Assembly: GCA_014706295.1 (NCBI GenBank) | Contig: JACSVZ010000004.1 | Location: forward strand, 85,753,047-85,817,046 | Reading direction: 5' to 3' | Origin: Lycocorax pyrrhopterus obiensis | Taxonomy: Eukaryota > Chordata > Aves > Passeriformes > Paradisaeidae | DNA length: 64,000 nt | In this document: positions 1 to 11,865 of the stretch, one piece after another | Position numbering within the stretch: the first letter of the stretch is position 1 | How the letters are laid out: each line of letters opens with the position of its first letter | Notes under the pieces: model-generated | Told to the model about the DNA's origin: nothing | What the model saw: only the letters and a program-made list of their open reading frames with translations | Databases searched by the model: none | Made by a program: the position numbers and the translations under genes

Positions 1-568
1 TTACAAATCTTGCAGTAACAACAGATAACTGCTATTATATCACAAGGAAGATAAGAACAGAAGTAATTGGCACCTTCCTTTTCTTTAAATTGAGTGATAA
101 AAAGGCAAAAGAAAGTGCGGATTACTTAGTGGCCCTGTTCAGGTGTCCAGATTGTGCCTTCTACTCCTGTGCCTGAAATGATGCAATGTCTAGCAAGACT
201 TTTCCAATGCACAACTCTGGGGAGCTAAATTTGTCCTTCCATTAATAAATTATAGCATGAGTAGTGGGATTGAAAATGTTCGAGTGAGATGATCTGAAAT
301 AAGAATTTCAGGTACAAGAAAAATCAACAATCAAAAGGGAGAATGAAGATCCTATCATGTGGGAAGGATCTGAAAGTCCAGGAAAATGAAGAGAATTTAG
401 ATATCAGTTTTGCAACCAAAGCTCAGGCAAGCCATCATGCTGCTATAAATATACAGTGTCTGGTTTGAAGATAAATTTTCATCAGTTATATTGTCTGAGA
501 ACATGAAGGCAGAAAGCAGATCCCTCCTGAGAAAACCATACTGGAAGACTGAAAAACTGCTGGCAGAC
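1..568. other. non-genic unique sequence
   Basis: AT-rich sequence up to the first LTR. Short open frames are present but have no recognisable domain, splice context or promoter. I see no repeat family in it. Confidence 0.5.
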
Positions 569-1159
569 TGCAGTGGGTTGACCCTGGCTAGATTCCAGAC
601 ACCCACCAAAGCTGCTCTATCACTCCCCTCTGCAGCTGGACAGAGGAGAGAAAATACAGCAAAGGGTTCATGAGTGGAGATAAGGACAGAGAGAGATCAC
701 TCACCAAATATCATGGGCAAAACAGGCTAGAATTAGTGATGTTAATTGAATTTGTTACTAACAAAATCAGAGCAGAATAATGAGAAATAAAGTAAGGCCT
801 TAAAAACACTTTACCCCCCACCTCCCCCCTCCTTCCCAGCTCTAATTCAGACCCTGCCACGGTGGAGGGAGACAGGGAATGGGGATTATGGTCAGTTCAT
901 CACACATTGTTTCGGCTGCTACTCGGGGAGAGGAGTCCTTCCCTGCTCCAGTGTGAGGCTTTCCCATGGGAGACAGTTCTCCACAAACTGCTGCAGCGTG
1001 GGTCACTCTTCCATGGGGTGCAGTCCTTTGAGGACTGGCTGCTCCAGTGTGGGTACCCATGGGGTCACAAGCCGTAGCAGGAATCCTGCTCCAGCGTGGG
1101 CTCCTCTCTCCATGGGCCCGCAGGCCACTGTCAGGAGCCTGTTGCACAAACCCAATACA
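569..1159 (-). mobile_element. solo-type ERV LTR, family A copy 1 (internally deleted)
   Basis: Read on the minus strand the element begins with TGTATTGGGTTTG (complement of about 1147-1159) and ends at 569, so on the plus strand it runs TG...CA. I recognise this 5' start, and the repeated 'CTCCAGYGTGRG' blocks inside, as an LTR type common in bird genomes; this is from memory, not a search. The flanks are CAGAC (564-568) and TAGAC (1160-1164), a 4-of-5 match that could be a decayed target-site duplication. Compared with the copy at 27731-28632, this one lacks several hundred bases next to its 5' end: the text passes directly from the internal blocks to the terminal CCCAATACA. No gag, pol or env sequence lies beside it, so it is probably a solo LTR. 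The open frames on both strands here are shadows of GC-richer LTR sequence. Confidence 0.75.
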
Positions 1160-4100
1160 TAGACCCAAACTCCCCAATGCAGTTTCTCAGCTGAAAGAGG
1201 TACCTCCTCAAGAACCCTACTCAGGCACTTCAGATAGGGTCTGGCTTTCTGAAAAACAGCAGCACTAATTCAGCCTACATTTACGTTGCTGCCAAGGGAC
1301 AGCCACCAAAAAATGCTCTTCTGGTTCAGCTCATCAAGGATCCTTGGCAAGTCACCCACAGTTAACATCAGCTGAAAAATATTTCCTGCTCTATGGATGA
1401 GAAATTTGTGTACACAATCAAATCAATTTTCTAACAAAGAATAGCAACAACAAAAAACCTAAACAAAACCTCAATCCCATCATGTTTTTAGTAAAAAATA
1501 AAATTTCATTCAGTCTTTTATCTAGGCCTTACTTCTTATTTGATTCCTAGGATGTCTCGCTCTCAGAACTTCCCTAAACTATGGATCAAAATGAAAAGGT
1601 TTACAGACTTGAAAATTCACTGTGGTTATGATCTGTTTTGAATTCCCGACAAGGCAAGGTCATTTCATACCAGACAGCTGATGGCCAGTGCATTCATGTA
1701 GAACGACTTTTTTAACAGACTTACATTCCTTGTCTCTTAGAACTAAAACCTCGTATTAGTGTTTTGGGTTTTTTAATGATTATTAAAAACATTAAGAAAA
1801 CCTAAATGTTCATATGAAGACGCATTTAAAGAGCAACTCTCAATAGTAAAACTTGAAAAAAGCTAGTTGTCAAAATGCAAGAGAGTACAAAAATGCATGG
1901 AAAATGCTCTTGTGCTCATACTTTCTGACATGAAGTCAGCACAAGCAGGTCCATGCCTTCTAAACCTCTGGTGTTTTTTTCATAAAGTAATTATGGAATC
2001 CATTTATCACTTTGTAAATGGATCTGCTTATTAATTGAACCCAACACAAAGAATCCTATAGAATAACTAACTACATACATAACTATTCATTAAAAGTTAA
2101 ATGCACTGAACCTAGATTATCATCAATGACAAATTTCACTGTGGGCCAAAGCTCATATGGTTATTTTCCAATTTTTAATGGGAAGCTTTTCAAAGTACAT
2201 ATATATTTCACTATAAGTCTGCAATTTCAGTTTAACAACCCACAGAGAATAGTGACAAAAACATTTATATTTTTGGCCATGTAATAGGCTTTTTCTTACT
2301 AAAAAAAAAAAAAAATTGCATTATATATAGAGATGCGGATACTATATGTTTTTAATCTGTTAGGTTCAACAAATGTCTCACATCTTGGACTAAAAAATAT
2401 TAGTTTAATGCTTTAATCATGTAGAAAATTTATCTGAGATAATCTATAATGCTTTAAAATACTAACTTACTAGGTTATTATTAAAACCTTTAACTTAGAC
2501 ATTTCACTTATCTCCAAATATTAATCCATTCATGTGTTCGTGACTAGTCAGAATTAGGAGTAGTTGCAAGGTGTTAATCTGTTTTTCCAGTCAGATATGG
2601 CATCTTATTCAGGTTGAGAACTTATTTTTGTTGCTAGGGGTGCCAAAAGTTGAAACAGCTACATGAGTGAGGCATTGTACCCGGCTCAATAAACCATGAA
2701 AGGTTTGGCCTCGCTCTACATCACATATGTGCCCTGGTCTCCTTTTCTCTTCCATTAAGCAATATCTCTATCTAGGTGGGTTTCTGCTTGTCCTCTGGAC
2801 TGAATCTATTCCAGGCCACAGACGTGTCCCTTCCATGTAAAGGCTAATGCATAAGCACGAGATGACCTTCCCCATTTTAGAAGTCCTTTACGTTTTCCGT
2901 GTTCTGTAATTTGCTTCGGTAGTTAGTTTATTCAAAGTTATGTCTTCCCTGAGCTCCTATAATTAATCTTTAAAAACTTTTTTCTCATAGAAGTAAAATT
3001 ACCAGTTCAACATAACAATACAGGATGTCTTTGAAACATGAGAAATAACATTAAAACTGGGAAATATTAATATTGTTTCTTTAACTGAATTTGTGTCCTT
3101 CAGCTTTCTGAATTTCTAGATTCTATCTACAGAACAGTAAAAATCATAACTAAATGTATTCTGTGCACATGTATATATATTCCTTATTATATGTGAAAAA
3201 CATTCTTTTAAACATTTTACAGCCATTACTATAGGCTTGTCTCTCAAGCTTTCAATGTTAAAACTAGACTGCAATAAACAGAAACGGTTACTCTTATAGA
3301 GGGAAAACACCCACCTACTGAGTGAGACAAGCTACAACACAGAATCACTCTCCTGCCCACCAAGGTTCTGCAGGATAAACTCTTTCTTCCAGCCTTTCTT
3401 TCTAGTACAGGAAATTTTAGAGTTTCCCCAAGCCACAATAAAAAAAGCTGAAAAAGCTGCTGTGCACTCCCAAGATAACTACCTACAAGTACAGGCAAGG
3501 TCCCTCCTCTGCTCCAGGGTACCTTCTCCCCTCGTTGTCCACCGCACCTGCATCTCCAGGGATCAGCTCTTGCAGCGCAAGTTCAAGCTTTGCCTAGCAA
3601 CGAAAAGCACCTCCTCCAGACAGAGAATTTGGCCAAAAGAGCAGGCAACTGCCAGAACTGCTGCCTGTTCTTCTCTGCTTTAGAACCCAAGACTTTTTTT
3701 ACATAAGAAATACTAACACATGGATGTATGTATGAACAGGATGAGAATAAACACACCATATGCTCTTCCAGGTCTCTTACCCCAAGTTTGTAAAGTCTTT
3801 TGCATTACAGGGAACTGCTAGGTCCGATATGGTTCTTTACAGGTCTCTGTTCACAGGCAGCTTTGTCCTTGTGCTGCATCTTGGTGACTCTGTAGTTCTG
3901 AAGCTAATTTACTTGCTGTAGTCTTGCACCTTCAATAGTCTAAGAATGAAAGCTCCTTGAGCCACTGACTTCTTAGCCAGACCACGTAAGTTCTGTGACA
4001 ATCCCCCAAACACCAATCTGCCAAATAAAAATAAATTGTCTTGACATAAATGTTGTGAAAAACCTACTAGCTAATAGAATATCTCCTTGTTACAATGAAA

Positions 4101-6282
4101 AATAGCAGTTGCATTGCAGCTTGCTCTTTTTTTCATCTCTGAATGGTAAAGGTTCAGGAGACTGATTTCTTCCTGAAGAGCAGGAAGGTCATTCTATGAA
4201 CTAAAAGTTGTGACGATTGGACAGGCTAGGGCTACATTAGGTTTTGATTACTGGAAATATTAAACAGACAATTAATGACACAGAAGGAGTTTTTCAACTT
4301 CTTTTACAGCAATTGCAAAGGTGTTTCATGAAATTTAGATACATTTACCATTACATATTTGGATACATTTCTAAAAATTACACGGTGATGCTGTAGACGT
4401 CACATAGACAGTGACAAAGAGAAAAAATCGAGTACATTAAAGAAAAGATGGAAATATAGGACCTCCAGAGACTGCAGGGTTGATAAATTGTTTGAACTAC
4501 AAGACAGAATAAAAAGAGGAAGGTGAGATATGCACTGATGATTAGATGTGAGAAAAAAAATTATAAACAAGTCATAGGCTCCAACATGGCTAGAACCTGT
4601 TTGTAGATTTATTATTGAAATGAAAGCCTGGACAAAGAATGTTGTGATGTAGAGTGTGTCAAAACCTATTGACAGAAGAAATACCAAAAAAACTAGATTA
4701 AATAATGCAACAGGTAGCTGGAACCTGCCTAGAAAGTTTACTGAGGGTCAACAGCATTCTCTGTGAAACAGTTTAGACTGCAGAGGTGGAAGAAGAGCAA
4801 TTCAGCAGCTAAAAAGATCAGAAAGTCCAGTGAAATATTCACCCTGAAAAACAATGTCCAGCCAGCAAAATCTGTGTTGTATGTTGATATAGATAAAGGC
4901 ATATGTTCTCACTCCAGATTGCAGTGTAATGTTGGAACAACTTGACCTCATTTTAAATGAGTTAGCTCAGGTACTGGAAGCAATGTAAATGCTATGCTAC
5001 GCTGCAGTATTTATTCTGCAAGGGCAAGTAGAGCTCTCTTCTTCTATGGGTGGCTTTCTTCTAATGAGTTTGCTTGCTACTTGCTTATCAAAGCAATCTA
5101 GTTCACTGAAAGCTATTTCCAGTATCTCTGCAGTCTTTAAAAGGTACATGTGCCCAGATGTCACAATAACGTAAGGCTGAAACAAATTTTATTGAGACTA
5201 TACTACAGTTTCCTATCTGTTAAGGAAAAGGCTAATGAACAAATTCTACAAAGATAGCGAAAATAACAAAATTGTCTGAAAAACTATGTGAGGCCAATAT
5301 CAGCTACCCAAATAAATTATTGTCTCTGTTCAAGGCTGAAAATCACCCAGGCAAAGGAGTGGCTCAGTTATATTCTGTGAAAAACCTTTCCTGGGAGAAA
5401 ATGGTCTTTGTCCTGATTTCAGTTCTTACTACCAACCTCTATAAGACAGAGGAACTTGAAGTCATTTCAGCTTCCCTGCAGTAATTTCAGCTTTACCTGG
5501 AGTAACTCTATAGTAAACTTAAAATGCAGAGGTTCCAAAGTGGAGGGACCACATCTCTTTGCCAGGGCTGGGCACCTCTGGCATTAAGGCAGATCTCTAC
5601 TGTATCCCATCACGGAGAAAAAAAAGAAGATTAAAGATTAGGAAGCCTGCAAATATCAGCTTGCTAACTGTTCTTGCACCTTATTCTCACATCAAAACAC
5701 GCCAAGGGATTATTCCTGGATCCCTAGTCTATATGCTAGCTCCACTAATTGAATCTGATTTTATAATGGATAGATCAGTTTTCTCCTTAATACACAATAG
5801 CAAGACATCTACTCTGTAGGCAGATGTCATTATCAAAGACAAATCAAATCTGCAGTAATCTGCTTCACATTTATGTTCACCTTCTCGCAACCTTAAGCAT
5901 TTTTTTTACTTGACTGTTAAAGAATTTCTTCTTTGACGTAAAAAAGTGTTATACTTCAATTGGCTTTAAGAGCCTTGCATTGTTTTATCTTAATAAGACG
6001 TATAAAAAAAAATCCCTCTCTAACTGTATTATTTTCATTATTAGTGAGAAATCCACATTGCTACAGCAAAAAACCAACTGTCTTGGTGCAGCTCAATTTT
6101 GACTTGCAATTAAATTCTCTACTACTGCAGAAATTGGCATCTTCTAAGACATATTTTAAGATAGTCTCCATGACAAATATTCTTGAAACTGCCTTCACAG
6201 CAAGGTTTATATTGATGACAAGAAAAAGTAAATAGAAGAAAGGATCAACATGAATTTCACTCATTGTCCTCAGTATTTCCTG
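1160..6282. other. non-genic AT-rich sequence
   Basis: No gene is recognised in this 5.1-kb stretch. It contains an A15 run (2301-2315), and several short unrelated open frames on both strands (for example near 3116-3683, 4400-4945 and 5272-5819) that lack domains and convincing splice sites. Around 5463-5504 a unit of about 20 bases starting ATTTCAGCTT is imperfectly repeated twice. No mobile element was recognised. Confidence 0.5.
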
Positions 6283-7306
6283 CAGAGAAGGACATGGGGT
6301 GCTTCTGTATGAAAAATTGGACTTGAGCCAACAATGTGTCCTCACAGCCCAGGCAGCCAACCTTATCCTGGACTGCATCAAAAGAAGTGTGACCAGCCGG
6401 TCAAGGGAGGTGATTCCCCCTCTCCTCTTCTCTTGGAAGGCTCTACCTGGAATACTGTATGTGGGGACCCCAGCACATAAAAGACTCTTGGAATGAGTCC
6501 AGAGGAGGCCACTAAGTTGATCTCAGGGATGGAAAACCTCTGCTATGAGGACAGGCTGAGAGAATTGGGGCTGTTGAACCCAGAGAATAGAAAGCTCTGG
6601 GGAGACCTTATGGCAGCCTTCCAGTACCTGAAGGGGACTTAAGGCTGGAGAGAGACTTTTCACCAAGGACAAGTAGCTGTAGGACAAGGCAGAATGGTCT
6701 TAAGCTGTAGGAGGGCAGGTTTAGATTAGGTATTAGGAAGACATCCTTTACTGTGAGGGTAGTGAGGCACTGGAACAGGTTGCTCGGAGAGGTTGTGGGC
6801 TCCCCATCCGATGCTTGGAAGTCTTCAAGACCAGGTAGGATGGGTGTTGTAAAACACTCAAATCCTGTCGGAGGGCCCCAGCCAAGTTATCTTCAGCTAC
6901 CTGTATCAGACTCACCGGAATGTAAGCCGTGCTGAATCAAGAGAGAAGGCACTGGAAAACGGAATAACAAGACAGCAAGAAAGTAGATGAAGGACTGTAC
7001 CATCCTAGACTAGAACCAATCAGGTTCTCTGAAAGGTGCATGCAGGGCACGTAGACAACATAGAGAGACCAACTGGGTCATGCGTGATCACGTAAACTAC
7101 AGCTGCAAGAATGCATAAGAATAGTGTAATGTAAACAACACATGGGCTTTGGTGAAATCATATTGATTCATTGTTCAAGAGTCCCGTTCTCCCGCAGATG
7201 GGGCTCTGAGCAACCTGATATAGTGAAAGGTTCCCTGCTCACATCAGGCGGTTTGGAACCAGATGATCTTTAAGGTCTCTCCCAACCCAAACCATTAGAT
7301 GAGTCT
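6283..7306 (+). mobile_element. CR1 LINE 3' fragment, interrupted by an LTR
   Basis: This is a 5'-truncated copy of a CR1 retrotransposon, the dominant LINE of birds. The left part (about 6283-6844) encodes a degraded C-terminal end of the CR1 reverse transcriptase ORF2: short frames read like 'SQQC', 'IKRSV' and 'SRSREVI', and later DNA matches the stretches for 'YEDRLRELG' and 'FQYLKG'. The right part (7197-7306) is the CR1 3' untranslated end, with GATCTTTAAGGTC and CCAACCCAAACCATT followed by the short terminal repeat. The two parts are contiguous in CR1 and are separated here only by the inserted LTR at 6845-7196. Frameshifts and stops show the copy is dead. The left edge is approximate. 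Confidence 0.9.
6845..7196 (+). mobile_element. solo LTR, 6-bp duplication type, nested in CR1
   Basis: A 352-bp element begins TGTTGTAAAAC and ends CTCCCGCA, and is flanked on both sides by GATGGG (6839-6844 and 7197-7202). GATGGG occurs once in intact CR1 at this point, so it is a true target-site duplication. TG...CA termini, a 6-bp duplication and a short LTR fit a beta/alpha-type (ERVK-like) avian retroviral LTR. A CCAAT box (7016-7020) in the middle suggests plus orientation; a clear TATA box or AATAAA signal is not evident. No internal retroviral sequence remains, so the provirus was reduced to one LTR by recombination. Exact family is not assigned. Confidence 0.85.
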
Positions 7307-10300
7307 ATGAATTTCTTCCCAGCAACACATAAAATTTGTGAGACTAATCTTCCTCAATTTAAAATAGGTTATGTTAATTTAAATAACAGTTTATGGTGTA
7401 GTCAGTCATTCTGGCAAGGGAGAAGTCTTACTTGTGATGTCCAATGTGGCAAAATTCAGTCAGAACAGACAAAATTTAGAAAAAACAGAAGAAACTGAAT
7501 ATCAGATCTTATAATGGAAATTGTCAGTCATCTATTTCTGTCACACAAAGATGTATACACATACAGAATCATAAAATAATCAACCTCTGTATTTTTTTAT
7601 TCTTTCCTACAATACAATATCCAGCTGCAATATGACATGAAAATGTTGTTATTGTAACAAAATGAGCTGAGACATATACTCTAATTTGAGTTCCTATTGT
7701 TTACACTATTTCTATGAAATCAGCTTCCTAGATAGTTGAATTAAAATTTGTGTCAACATGGGACAATTAATGACTGCAATCTGAACTGAAGAAATCTTGA
7801 TACTTTAGCCTGAATGAAATGTGGCAATACCTATTTTCATTCAAGAGGCCTTGTTTTTGTCATTTGCTCTTGCTTAGTCTTAACCAATAGTAGATTCTCT
7901 AAAATTGCTTTATGTAGAAAGAAAAGAAAGAGCTGTGAAATGTTATCAGCTTGTAAACTATTTGCTGAAGGAAAACATAAAATGGGCCTGCTGAGTATAC
8001 ACTATTTCTGCATTTTGTTCCCGAAATTACATACGAAGGCAGTTTATAGCTAAACAAGGTATGTCCTTCTTAGCAATTATATGCTGCCATAATCCCATTT
8101 GCTGGGGTAAAACCCATTTTATGGGGAGACAAAGAATATGTAGGCATATACTCTGATGGCATACAAAACATCCCAATACAAAACATGCTACTAAAATCAA
8201 GTTGCCACTTTGAGTTTATTGCTTTCTCACTAGCATTCACTTTACATTTTTCTGTGAGACACTATGTAAATTCAAGATGAGTTTATTTCACAGTGTTTGT
8301 GAGAGGAAAGATCCAGACTAGCAAACAGGAGACATGCAAGCGCATTTTAAAATGTAATCAAATTCACCGGTAGAATAGGGATTTCTAATTTTAGAAATAT
8401 GGTTGGTGTGCCCATTTTAGACAGGGACCTATAAGACATTCTGTTGAGTGTCAGATACTGATACTTAAATAAAAGGGTCATGTCTATAATCTTTTTTCAG
8501 CTTTTCAGAATACACAGCTTCACAGCCCTTTAGCAAGATATGGTTCCATGTTAGAAGGAACCTTTTTCAACACACTGTCAGGATTTCATTTCTGGGAAAG
8601 TGGAGAAGTAGGTATATTGGTATATTTCACAGCTCAAGGGAATTATTCACAGTAAATCCTGGGGCTTGTCAACATCTTATGTCTATCTAGATACACAAAA
8701 ACTTATTCACTTGGCCCTATCCTAAAGGAAAAGAAACTCCATAGCTTCTACTGCAACAGAGCTGGGACAATTTACCTGAAACACCTGACTCTGCATGTGT
8801 GTGTAGAGGTCTGAGTACCAACCCCAGGAGTGAGGCTGCAAAGCTCAGGGCATTCAAATGGGCAGATGCAAACCACTGGAAGACCAGGGATCTGAGGCCA
8901 GCTACTGGGATGATTGAGTGGCTAAGGTCAGCAGTTGGAGTGTGTATAAATATATGTTTATGTATACATATACACACCACTAGCAGACTTCAATCCTGAC
9001 CAGCAGGAGGACAGGAGCAGCACTGGCAGCCCACACTGTTCATGTTTACACAAGACCCATACATCCATGCAGGTGCAGGTAGGTCACTACTTTCCATCTG
9101 TGCTGACCTGTTGTCTGGGTGCACATGTGTGTGCATGACTCTCTAGAGTAGTGAACTCAGCCTTGCTGCTGGCTGAACCTGGGCACAGGGAACCCCAGAA
9201 GTCCCACAGCTTTGGGGTTAGTGAATACAGCAACCATTGTGCTGCTGGAGCTGCTGTCTGCAGAAGTCCCTTGGGAATTTCTTGCCATCTGACCACAAGG
9301 TTTCCAACCCAGCTCATGCTACTCAGGATTGCATTAGCCCCACTGAGTGCAGGACAGATGGGTCACATCTTGAAGGAGGACATTGCCACAGTCATTTCAG
9401 GTAGACTGCTGAGGACTGACAGCTTATGAACTCTAACAACCAGGTCTGAGTTAAGAAGTTCTAGATCATCTGGAACATCTAGTTCCCTAGAATACGGTGT
9501 TTCATGTTTTGTTAATGAAAACAAAACTAATACTTGATTTTTTTTTTTTATTTATTTCAACTGGTTTTTTGGCAAATCCCCACTGAGATAAAACAGCTAG
9601 TATAAAGTTGTATTCTAAGAAATACTGAAGAATATGCATTCATATTGATATCAGAATTTTTAAAAAAATTAACGCTTTAAACATCCACAAATAATTTTTA
9701 TATTTAGATTATAGAGATAAGAATCTTGTAAGCAGTCTCTCAAAATAAGGCAATTATAGATATGAGATTAGCACATTACTTACTTTCCTGAAAGCAGTCG
9801 CAAAGTGGGAATCTGATGTAGATCAACAGAAAACCCACAAGGAACCTAAGAGAAATTTCGTCTCAGTCAACAACTTCATATTTCTAACTTTAAGGTCATT
9901 ATGTTTCAGTATCTGAAACTGCTGTAGGTTTATAGAAATATTTATTTGTGACAATTATTTTAGCTAATAACCAGAAAATTTTATTAGATTGTCAAGTCCA
10001 TCTGCCTTCAAAAGCAGCATTCTTTCTACTGACAAGGGGACAGATCAGATAGTAAACTAATAGCTTGCTCTTAGCCAAAAAGCAGGGGAAAAAATGTATT
10101 AGCATGTAATTGTCTTTATTGGAGAAACTACAATCTAATTCTAAAAGAACAAAACAGGACTTTCAACAGCAGCTTGTCTTCTGTGCATTTTTCTCATCTG
10201 CTTGTTTGGGGTTTTCTTTAAAGAAAAAGCCTCATAGATGCACTGTGAATACTCACCTCACCTTTATTTGACAAATAACCTTGACAGTTATTCATGGAAC

Positions 10301-11277
10301 TGCATTGAAAAGAGACTCTGAACTTAAAAGACACTCTGGGCTATAAAACCACATTGGTATTTTGAGTGGTCTGTTGACTGACACTCCCACTGCATGGCTA
10401 AGGCCATGCATTAAGCCACATCTCTCTCTATGCAAACACAGCCCAGCCCTTTTAATTTTTTTTTATTTATAAATGCCATCTATTTTATAAGATATATCCT
10501 ATAGCTATCAGTTGTGAAACCATGACAGTATTAACATATTTTCTTTCGTTTCCCATTTCTATCCAAGACTTTAAATAATTCTTTACTCTTCCTCAGATTA
10601 ATTTCTTTTGTGTTTCTGAACCCTCAGCTCTGTTCTTTCCCTAGACAGATCTCTCAGACACTTGTACCCATAATGAGCACTTAACTTTCCCCATCTTTCT
10701 CCTCTCCACCCACTCTCCTAATCTGCCCTGTTTGCTTCTTTTACCCTTTCATCTTCCCTGTTGTCAGTGCTGTCTTTTCTGTCCTTTTTCTTTGCCTGCC
10801 AAAGGTACCCTTTCATCACATGGCTGTGCTAACAATTCCAGTTATTCTCAATGGAGAGTATCTTAAATGGAAATCAATCCCTGAGTCTGTTTTACATGTC
10901 ATAGAAGAACTGATGTTGAGAAGAATGGGTTTTCTCTTGACAGTTTTCATAGGCACAAACTTCTCTTCATTTACTGAGTATGTTATATTAATAGGAATAT
11001 CTGTTTCTCCAGTAGATCCTATTGGGAGTTTCCCATCTAAGATTTGATGAGAAATGTAAACCAGTCCAAAACTCAGTTAATGTGGACGAACATACATTAC
11101 TCTCTCAAAACCAGAAGCTCTCTGTGAGGGCTGTTGATAATCTGGAACTTGGTTAGCCAGAGTTTAAGCTTGTTTTTTCTCAAACTAAGGAAATTGTTTA
11201 CCTTAGGGCTATTTTATACTCCAAGCATCATAAATTATTGAAGTAAAAAAGAATCTTTCTCTCCCTTCTTCAATCCC
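7307..11277. other. non-genic sequence
   Basis: Mostly AT-rich unique sequence with a T12 run (9538-9549). The stretch near 8788-9440 is GC-richer and is listed separately. A pyrimidine-rich block of about 250 bp lies at roughly 10560-10804 and ends in a splice-acceptor-like AG, but no exon follows that I can recognise; the 75-codon frame after it (10820-11047) has no known domain. Confidence 0.45.
8788..9440. repeat. GC-richer block, possible old dispersed repeat
   Basis: This block differs from the AT-rich surroundings in base composition and contains a TATAAATA motif (8945-8952) inside a short alternating TGTATA/TATACA tract (about 8941-8978). Open frames occur on both strands (9087-9317 minus, 9151-9429 plus), which fits low stop density from higher GC rather than coding. 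The style resembles decayed avian repeat sequence, but I could not assign a family or find duplicated flanks. It could equally be unique sequence. Confidence 0.25.
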
Positions 11278-11283
11278 TTTGTC

Positions 11284-11859
11284 TGTTGGGGTGCTTCAGA
11301 CCACTTGGGGTCCGCCCGCTGTCCATCACGGCATGCCTACCCAATGGGCTGACGACTCGGAGAGCGAGGACCAGTCCGTGGGCGAGACCCAGTTCTGAGC
11401 CCGTACCACTTCTCCAGAAAGTTCTGATAAGTTCGGTTGTTAATAGGTTTGTTCTGTAAATTCCCTCTTCTGTAACTTAGCCATTGGTTCTGTGTCCTCG
11501 GGATCCTCCTCCGGGCTTATCCTCTATTGGTTTTTGTTCTGTACCACCCCTGTTAGAAAAAGCACCTGTAACCTTGGACCTCGGCCATTCCTCCCCTTTG
11601 CTTTCAGAGGAGTAAACTCCTGGAAGGTTTCACGGACTGGTCCTCTCCCTTGCCTCTTTCGCCTCCAGAATTCCTGAGAGACTGAGACCTTCGGGTCCCC
11701 TCGCATTTGGGTGCCCTGCTGACACAGAGCCAGTGCTGCCCGACCACGCGGCCGCCGAGACGCGACGCTTTTCAGTGCCTGTCTGCAGGAAAGGTCACTG
11801 TAGCCTCATAAGGCGGGACGAGGGCCCCTGAGGCAGACCCCTCTCGCAGGGCAGTGACA
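11284..11859 (+). mobile_element. solo LTR, CpG-rich, exact 6-bp target duplication
   Basis: A 576-bp element begins TGTTGGGGTGCTTCAG and ends GCAGTGACA. The six bases TTTGTC flank both sides (11278-11283 and 11860-11865). TG...CA ends plus a 6-bp duplication indicate an ERVK-like avian LTR. The right half is rich in CpG, including a NotI site (11748-11755), in a CpG-poor AT-rich setting. The text CTGAGAGACTGAGACC near 11675 resembles R/U5 sequence, which favours plus orientation, but there is no clear AATAAA. No retroviral coding sequence adjoins it, so it is a solo LTR. Short open frames on both strands near 11492-11706 are byproducts. Strand is the weakest part of this call. Confidence 0.85.
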
Positions 11860-11865
11860 TTTGTC

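Noticed and set aside
842..1268. Overlapping frames on both strands with repeated Cys/Gly/Ser blocks
   Set aside because: They are translations of the periodic motif inside the LTR at 569-1159.
6299..6496. 65-codon plus frame as a host gene
   Set aside because: It reads as the degraded C-terminal part of the CR1 reverse transcriptase ORF2, not a host protein.
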